From positions 176,514,001 to 176,578,000 of the forward strand of contig JBITNC010000001.1 of assembly GCA_050084985.1 (NCBI GenBank): a DNA stretch of 64,000 bases. The letters run 5' to 3'. Below, one piece after another: positions 57,730 through 64,000 of the stretch (positions are counted from its first letter, which is position 1; the number at the start of each line of letters is the position of its first letter). The DNA comes from Nageia nagi. Lineage: Eukaryota; Pinophyta. The notes beneath the pieces are model-generated. The model was not told where the DNA came from and searched no databases. It saw only the letters and a list, made by a program, of their open reading frames with translations. The position numbers and the translations under genes are program-made.

Positions 57730-58293
57730 CACATGCCTCCAAAAGTCATGATTTTGACTTTCTAGAGCATGCACTAGGTGAATGGAATGTTCAAGGTGGA
57801 GTTTGGGGCCAAGAGAAACAAATGTAAGCCACCAAGAGGTCAACGCATGACTTTAGAAGTCATGATTATGACATTTCCAAGTATGCGCCAAACAAAAAAG
57901 GCCACCAGAGTCAAGTTCAAGGTGCAAAAGGGCAAAGTTGGGCATCCAAAGACCCAACGCATGACTCCAAAAGTCATGATTATGACTTTTTGAGACATAT
58001 GCCAGCCAGGAGGAGAAGTCTAGATCGAACTCAAGGAGAAATTTGATGACGTTAAGAACTCAAGAGGCTTGTGTTGGGGTACTGAGCAAGAAGAAAGGCA
58101 TTTTTGAGGTGGAAATTTGGCTAAGGCATAGAAGAAGGCATCAAAATTCACTCCACAACACCCAGAAAACCCAGCATAGGACTTCAAAAGTCATGATTAT
58201 GACTTTTTGAATGATGCTCCAAACTAAGGCACACATACAAGGCTGGTGCATGACGAAAAAAGACATGATGGTGACTTTCCAAGGCATGCACCA
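57730..58293. repeat. Array of five long hairpins (palindromic units), type 2
   Basis: Units at 57730, 57844, 57958, 58173 and 58246. Core AAAAGTCATGATTATGACTT has the same 9-bp stem and GATT loop as the type 1 units but with two base pairs flipped. Outer arms (GCATGACTCC / GGCATGCGCC) are less complete. Spacing 73-215 bp. The array lies between an unknown open frame (58381-59056) and family B LTR copy 3. Confidence 0.85.
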
Positions 58294-58380
58294 GGCTTGA
58301 GAGGGCTCCAGGATGTGTTTTAAGGTTAAACTTGGACAAGCGCGACCCCAAGAAGAAGTGAAATCATGAAAAACTTGAAG

Positions 58381-59056
58381 CTAGAAGGTGTTGGGATGCT
58401 TTTCTTTCCCACAGGGGACACTCTTAATATACCGCATAGAACTTAGGAGATCCCAAGCAACATAGTTGGGAATGCGTTTACCACTACTGATCAATTCTAT
58501 AAACCTTGCCAATTCCAACCGAAATTTGGTGTCGTCTTTTTGTCCAATCACTCTAGAAAGCATAGATATTAATCTGGAGACTACTTGATAGAACTCTCCT
58601 CTGTTTGGCAGTGCTAAGGCTCTCCCTGTGAGATGCTTATGGTCGTCAGCCAACCAATCTCTAATCAAATCAACTGGAGGTTTCAAACTTTTGTAGAACC
58701 TCAAGGAGTCTTGTAGGCTGTATGATAGGCCTTTGCTTTTCCAAGCGAACGCGCTCTCTATTTCTTCCTCAGAAGATTCCATGATTACCTCGTTCCTTCT
58801 GTCAAGGGGTCTCCGCTTTTTGATGTCACAATGCTTTCCTAGCTCGTAACACAGCTCAGAGAAGGGGGTGGCGAATGGCACCATAGAAGCTGTTACTAGT
58901 AATGAGGTTTTCAAAGTGTCCTTCACTAGTGAAACTAGATCCAATTGGATCGAGGGAGTTACAATCTGTGTCCCCGATCTCACTCAACTGGTCAATGATT
59001 CTTGCAGCAGACGTTACTGGCTCTATAGTGTGTTCGAGCGTGATGAGACTGTCCAT
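58381..59056 (-). pseudogene. Unknown open frame in the envelope position of a family B element
   Basis: A 200-codon frame (58983-58381) contains DRRNEVIMESSEEEIESAFA, FYKSLKPPVDLIRDWLADD, GEFYQVVSRLISMLSRV and ARFIELISSGKRIPNYVAWD. An overlapping frame (59056-58856, MDSLITLEHTIEPVTSAARI) is probably its true N-terminus, joined by a frameshift near 58870. It is soluble-looking, helical, with no signal peptide or membrane segment. In element orientation it precedes the hairpin array and LTR, the place where Tat/Athila-type gypsy elements carry an extra ORF. No family recognised; a captured host gene is an alternative. Confidence 0.5.
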
Positions 59057-59109
59057 TATGAGCCTTCTCTGCTTCCTATCTTTGATGTTCTAAGTGACTA
59101 ACGCTATTG

Positions 59110-60040
59110 TGTCCCTGTCCAAGAGGACAATAAGAGTTAGAAGAGTTTTGGGAAGCTTATGGCTTTTTCTAGGCAAGCAAAGAGGGGTTTTTGAAAAAAA
59201 TAGATTTTTTTAGCATTTTTCACTCTAAGTGTGCCATCATCGAAAAGTGTCATAATTTGCAATTTTCAAGGCCTTTTGGGTGAGTTAGGGATGACACAAA
59301 GGTAACTAGTTCAAATGGGAATGCCTTGGCAAAAAATTAAGATGTTTGGAGAATTTTCAATTTTTTCTCAAAAAAGTTGACTTTTTCAAGAGGAAAAAGT
59401 GGTGAAATTTGGCGAAATTGGCAACTGATGCTAGAGTCAAGTTTCAACACCTTATATGGATGGGGAATGAGTGGGGAAGGTGTTTTGGACTTTGAAATGG
59501 CCAAAAGGGACTTCAAAAACAGTTTTTGGATTTTTTTGAATTTTTTTGTGAAAAAATGAGGACTTTGAGCACTCAAATCTTAGATCATGTTTTTTTTTTT
59601 GTTTTTTTTTGCTGAAAATAAAAGTTGATCACATGTATAAAGGGTATCCAAAAGTTGATCAAACTTGAAATCTGGAAAAATAAATTTTCAAGTGTTTGAG
59701 GATTGGGAAAATGGGGTTTTGGTAAAAAAATCCTCAAAACTTGAAAAAATGGAGTTCATGTGAATGAAGGATGCTTGGATTTCAAATTTTAATGGAGTTT
59801 GGGTGAATAGAAATGGTGCTAACTGTTCAAAAATATCCTCCAAGGTCGAACATTGGCTTTCTTTTCCACTTTGCTCGCAAATTCTCAAAAATTTGAGCAA
59901 CATAAAAGTGCAAAAATGAGAGTGGTAAAAAATGGAGAGGGTATGGCTGTATTTATAGGCTCAAGGGGTCAAAAGGTGCCACATGTCAACATCTCATCAA
60001 CCGTAGAGCTTAAAACTTGCATTTTGGACCTTTCCTCCTC
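59110..60040. other. Unassigned AT-rich sequence with homopolymer T runs
   Basis: T-runs at about 59589-59611 and many TTTTTGAA motifs. Open frames here have low-complexity composition. Possibly part of the 5' region of the family B element. Confidence 0.4.
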
Positions 60041-60044
60041 CTTG

Positions 60045-61260
60045 CCAATGTTGGGAAACATGAGAAAACATGAAGAAAAGGCAAAACCTATGCCTAGGTC
60101 TAGAGGGAGCAGGTTTGGTGCAATGTGGGAGGTATTGGAAGCAAAAATGATGGCCTTTGGATGCTCTTCAACCTCCATACTTCAGATTTGGATTTCAAAT
60201 TTTGAGAGTTTTTTGCAAAATTACCCAAATTTCTTGAGTTTGCAGCCTTTGAATCAAAATGGTGTAGAATTACACCACCTATCTCATAAAACCAAAAAAT
60301 TGCAATTTTGGGCACTTTTGGGGGTCAAGGAGGCTAGGTGCAGGTTTTAGGAGTTTAGGCAAGTTTTGAAAAAATGAAAAAATGGGGAAAACTTGCAAAA
60401 CTGCCGCCTAACATTTTGAGCAGCTAAACTTGATTTTTTTGCAACATTGCAAAAGGCAATATTGATCTCCTTTGAATTTGACACGCTACCTTTCTTTCCA
60501 ATTTTGATTTTGAGGATTTTGAAAAACTTGGAAAATTTTCCAACTCTCCATTGGGTGATCCAAATTTTGTCATTTTGGGAGAGTTGATCCACTTTTTTCA
60601 AAAAAAACTTAAAACATGAATGATGTGCAAAATTGGATTTTCCATGCTCCTATGATCAATTTTTTTAAATTTTTGAGCAAAAAAGTTCCCGTGCAAGCTA
60701 CACGCTAGTTTTGAGTGTCTTGGCATGTTTTGGAAATATTGGAAAATGGGGGAAAAGAGGCAAAACAGCAGCCTAGGTTTTTGGAGGGGAAAAATTAGTT
60801 TTTTTGCAACATTGCAAGAGGCAATGTTGGTCTCCTTTGAATTTTGCACCCTACCTCACTCTCCTTTCTTGATTTGGCCAATTTTGGGAAATTTTTGGAG
60901 CTCTCTCATCAGCCAATCGAATTTTTGATGATTTGGGGAAGTAGATTTCATTTTTTTGGAAAACTCAAATCATCAATCTTGTGTGAAATCCCATCCTACA
61001 CCCCATAAAGGTCAAAATTTTCAATTTTTTTCATTTTTGGGGCACAAGAAGGGTAGGGTGCAGGTTTTGAGGCTTTTGGGGTGTTTTGGAAAATTGAGAA
61101 AATGAGGGAAAACACCCAAAACCAGCACCTAACTCTAGGAGGGACAAAAATTGTCCAATTTTGAAAATTCCAAGATGAAAGGTGCCTAATTTTTGATTTG
61201 CCACCCTAGCTCTTTCTTAAATTTTCATTTGACACTTTTGGAATTTTGGAAAATTTGGAG
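60045..61260. repeat. Four diverged ~350-bp tandem units
   Basis: The anchor GCAAAAC..(G/A)C.(G/A)CCTA lies at 60081, 60396, 60760 and about 61116 (spacing 315, 364, 356). Units share GGGAAAA, TTTTTTTGCAACATTGCAA(A/G)AGGCAAT, GATCTCCTTTGAATTT and GGTGCAGGTTTT. Identity is low, so this is an old expansion. The longest open frames here (e.g. 59853-60350) are repeat by-products. Confidence 0.6.
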
Positions 61261-61299
61261 CATTCCAAGGATAGATTAGGAGCATAATTAGCATTTAAG

Positions 61300-61926
61300 T
61301 GTAACGGTGGGCATCCCAAGACCCTAACGCATGATTGGAGGTGTGAGCATGGATTAGAGGTGGGCGTATGAGTCATTATGATCCCTAGGCTAATTCGTGG
61401 ACATGGAGTGAGGCGCCACATCCTTGTGGATCCCTAGGCATGATCTAGGCATCCACAATGAGGCATCACCTATATATATGACTGGCGCAGGATGAGGGAG
61501 ACATCATTGAGCATATTTGACATCTTCTATCTTCGGAGTGGCAGCGCCATCTCTTGGGCCTCTAGTTGGACGGAAACCCAGCTTGGAGAAAAGCATAGAG
61601 GGATGTAGCCCTCACAAGGCTGTGGCTAAGGATGAAAACCCTCAAACCAATCCAAGCTTGCAATCAAATCCAAGGTTTGAAGGCCCTAGCAATTAGTCGT
61701 CAGCATTTGAGGAGTGTACGCCCTAGATTTGGCCCCTTGAGCCAGACTTCAGCCCTCTTGGGCCATTATGGTTGTATTTCAATCCTTCATTGTTATATAT
61801 TGAGACGTTGCCATTTCTCTTCCATTTTGGTTGTGTGTTGGCATGTTTTGTGGTGTGAATGCTTGATCTTGTTCATTTTCTTAATTGTCTCATTATTTGA
61901 AACAAGAAATTATTTAGGACATTACA
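61300..61926 (+). mobile_element. Family E 5' LTR (plus orientation)
   Basis: Ends GGACATTACA one base before a perfect PBS. Contains a TATA motif (CTATATATATGAC at 61471), GGCCTCTAGTTGGACG, and GCCAGACTTCAGCCC. Matches the split LTR at 8225-8895 plus 15594-15789. The left border (TGTAACGG near 61300) is a guess. Confidence 0.65.
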
Positions 61927-61927
61927 A

Positions 61928-61940
61928 TGGTATCAGAGCT
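61928..61940 (+). other. Primer binding site (initiator Met tRNA type)
   Basis: TGGTATCAGAGCT, a full match to the usual plant initiator-Met PBS, one base after the LTR. Confidence 0.85.
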
Positions 61941-62149
61941 ATAATCCTACCATTTTTTGGGAAGGGTTATTAAATGTTATCAGCTGAGAAGGTTTACCAA
62001 AGGCAGAAAGGAAGGAAGTCTTCCATGGCACCTCACACCAGATCCAAGGACGAGGGGAGATAGCATGGAAATCCAACCTGACAAAGTTGGACGAATGAAC
62101 CATAGCATGCGCATGGAAGGGAAGATGTGCATGAGGAGAGAGAGATTCC

Positions 62150-63290
62150 GCCGAAGGATCCGATCAAGAAGTTTGATGATCTGCTAGCAATGATGAAAAC
62201 CATTGCGAACCAAATGCAGTTGCAAAATGAGCACGCGGCCAAGGAGGAGGCATAGGAGAGAACGTAGGGTCAAGAGGAAGCCCTAGGACACCCCATACTC
62301 TGAGATTTGCCTTTGTTCGTGAGAGGGAGCCAAATGGGGATGCGTCCTTGCATAGATCTCGTGAGAGATCATGAAGAGGAGGATTTTTTGCATAGATCCA
62401 TAGGCTTAAGGCATGACCAAGAAAGTCAAGGGCTTGAGCAAAAAGAACCAATGTTTTAGAAATCCCTATCGGCCAGAATGATGGATGAAGGAGGGTATTA
62501 TTTGTTTAGAACAGGATCTACCAAAGATCCCTTGGTTGGTGAGTCAATGTGGGAAAGATTCATGGAGAGGGACACCCCGAAAATAGCTATGACACCTCCA
62601 CCTCTGCCACGTCCTAGCAAGTCCATGTTTCTACCAAGGTAGGAAACCAATGCAAGCTTGATCTCACCACTTGAGCTTAAACAATTGTATCGGGAGTATT
62701 CATTGAATGCACCAAAGTTTCAGAACAATGTGACCTTTTCTATGTATTGGGAATTTTTTGGAAAGAAGACTACTGAAAGCTCTACGCATGGTGGATCTCG
62801 GGAAGATAAGAGGGACCTATAGCATAGGCTAAGTCAAATGCAGGTGCCCTTGTTCGATGGAAGCAACAAAATAACGGCTAGAGCATGGTTGTAGAAGTTG
62901 CAGACATATTTCATGCTCAGCCCGATGATGCAGGAGGACGCCATATGATTTGCTACCCTGCACTTGGATGGCATAGTGTATGAATGGTGGCAGTATGGCA
63001 TGACTACGCAAGGTCATGGAGCAATCACTTCTTTTGATGTATTCAGACGAAGAATGATGGATCGATTCAATAGGAAGGATGAGGATGATTACTTCAAGGA
63101 TCTTACGACAGTAAAGCAGAGAGGATTTGTGGAGTATGTGGTAGAATTCCAGTTGCAGTCATGGTTCCTAGCATCTCAGAGAAGAGGATAACTTTCCTCT
63201 TCACGGAAGGGTTGGCTGAGCCATTGAGGGGTTTAGTCAAGTCCTTCAATAAGAAAGATTTGTGCAATGATTTCTAGTTCAAGAGTGGGT
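62150..63290 (+). pseudogene. Gag of the family E gypsy element, disrupted
   Basis: A leader with FDDLLAMMKTIANQMQLQN is followed, after many stops, by a readable capsid domain: PLFDGSNKITARAWL, KLQTYFMLSPMMQEDAI, HLDGIVYEWWQYGMTTQGHG, FRRRMMDRFNRKDEDDYFKD, and after a frameshift FTEGLAEPLRGLVKSF. No knuckle or pol follows; unrelated minus-strand reading frame starts near 63290. Confidence 0.75.
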
Positions 63291-64000
63291 CCTTCAAAAT
63301 GCAAAAATTTTGGTGTGGTGTTGTGTATGCACAACAAAAGGTTTGCTTGATGATATTTTATTGATCTCCTTTTGAGGGGGTGATCTCTTCTTCCTACACG
63401 GGGTAGAAGATTCAAATGATACATCTTGTCTTATTGGGAAAATCTTTGTCTGTGTAGTCTCTCCTGTCTTCTCTACGTGTCCTATATCCATAATATTGGT
63501 TTCTCGAGAGTTTGTTTTCGAATCATCACCATCTTCATGTTCTCCCTTCGAGGTTCAACTATATCCTGATCAACTGGATGATTTATAAGAGTCGGAGAGT
63601 AAGCTAGATGGTGAATCGTGAGGGGAACTAGGATTCTCAACGGGAATCTCAATTCCAGCTTGGTCTTCAATAGGAATCTCAGTTTCAATTTGGTCTTCCA
63701 TTGGACTTAGGAGATTTGGAATTGTCAAGGTGTGCTCTGCTCTAACAAGAATAGTAGGAACATCTTTTGGGACGACATCTCCTAGCTGCTAGAGGGGAAA
63801 ATCATCATATCTTGTTTCCTTCAATGCCCTTACATCTTTTCTGATTTCTCATACCACAGAGTGAATCATTGGCCCATAACTGCCCAAAATGGCATATTCC
63901 CTAGTACACCATTGTTGCTTCCTTACTCTTGAAGAAGTCAACTTTTCATTGCTAATTACAGGAAGTTTGCTCAGAGTTTGAATTTTCTTGTCGATCCTCC
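63290..64000 (-). pseudogene. Unidentified coding remnant running off the right edge
   Basis: One minus-strand frame is open for over 230 codons but for about four stops (three TGA, one TAG). It includes KIQTLSKLPVISNEKLTSSR, then QQWCTREYAILGSYGPMIHS, VPTILVRAEHTLTIPNLLSP, a near-repeat E(T)EIPIEDQAGIEIPVE, and VEKTGETTQTKIFP. The composition looks protein-like (few low-complexity runs), but no domain was recognised. It could be retroelement or host-derived. Confidence 0.35.

Noticed and set aside
59853-60350. 165-codon plus-strand open frame
   Set aside because: Falls in the diverged tandem-repeat field; Phe/Lys/Gln-rich composition follows the repeat, and no homologous domain is visible.

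Overview
The window looks like nuclear DNA of a seed plant with a large, repeat-rich genome. A gymnosperm is the best guess, because introns of about 12.8 and 15.4 kb filled with old transposons separate tiny exons; this is inference and no species marker was seen. There is no bacterial-style gene organisation, no CRISPR array, no rRNA and no convincing functional tRNA. Almost everything is transposon-derived and most of it is decayed.

The only likely host gene lies on the minus strand. Four short exons (52927-53016, 40085-40153, 24592-24697, 24329-24417) have good splice sites and compatible phases, and together they read as one charged, helix-rich protein. I could not name it. A decayed tandem copy of the last exon lies at 24196-24278.

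Layout. 1-3.2 kb: an old minus-strand Ty3/gypsy LTR (family F here) with another LTR inserted in it and a SINE-like retroposon with an 8-bp target duplication. 3.2-3.6 kb: C-terminal end of a hAT transposase. 4.9-7.9 kb: a large minus-strand LTR (family B) and a 70-bp tandem array next to it. 8.2-16.3 kb: a nest, in which a complete minus-strand chromovirus (8896-15593, TSD CTATT) interrupts a plus-strand LTR (family E) whose PBS and gag follow. 16.9-18.5 kb: 5' LTR and gag of another minus-strand gypsy element. 22-24.3 kb: 200-bp repeats, a tRNA-derived SINE candidate and an 852-bp non-autonomous hAT element. 26.4-28.6 kb: family F 3' LTR, polypurine tract and integrase. 28.6-29.9 kb: hAT transposase. 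29.9-31.8 kb: Ty1/copia gag and LTR. 32.7-33.6 kb: solo LTR. 34.9-38 kb: family B LTR and an array of seven hairpins. 41-51 kb: hAT fragments, a copia gag remnant, an ORF1-only LINE with a 16-bp target duplication, and a second LINE tail. 54.5-55.2 kb: solo LTR with perfect TSD. 55.9-59.1 kb: third family B LTR, a second hairpin array and an unknown open frame in the envelope position. 60-64 kb: diverged 350-bp repeats, a family E LTR with PBS and gag, and an unidentified reading frame at the right edge.

The most unusual signal is the pair of hairpin arrays at 36.8-37.7 and 57.7-58.3 kb. They share the same loop and stem geometry but differ by paired, compensating stem changes, and both sit just upstream (in element orientation) of a family B LTR.
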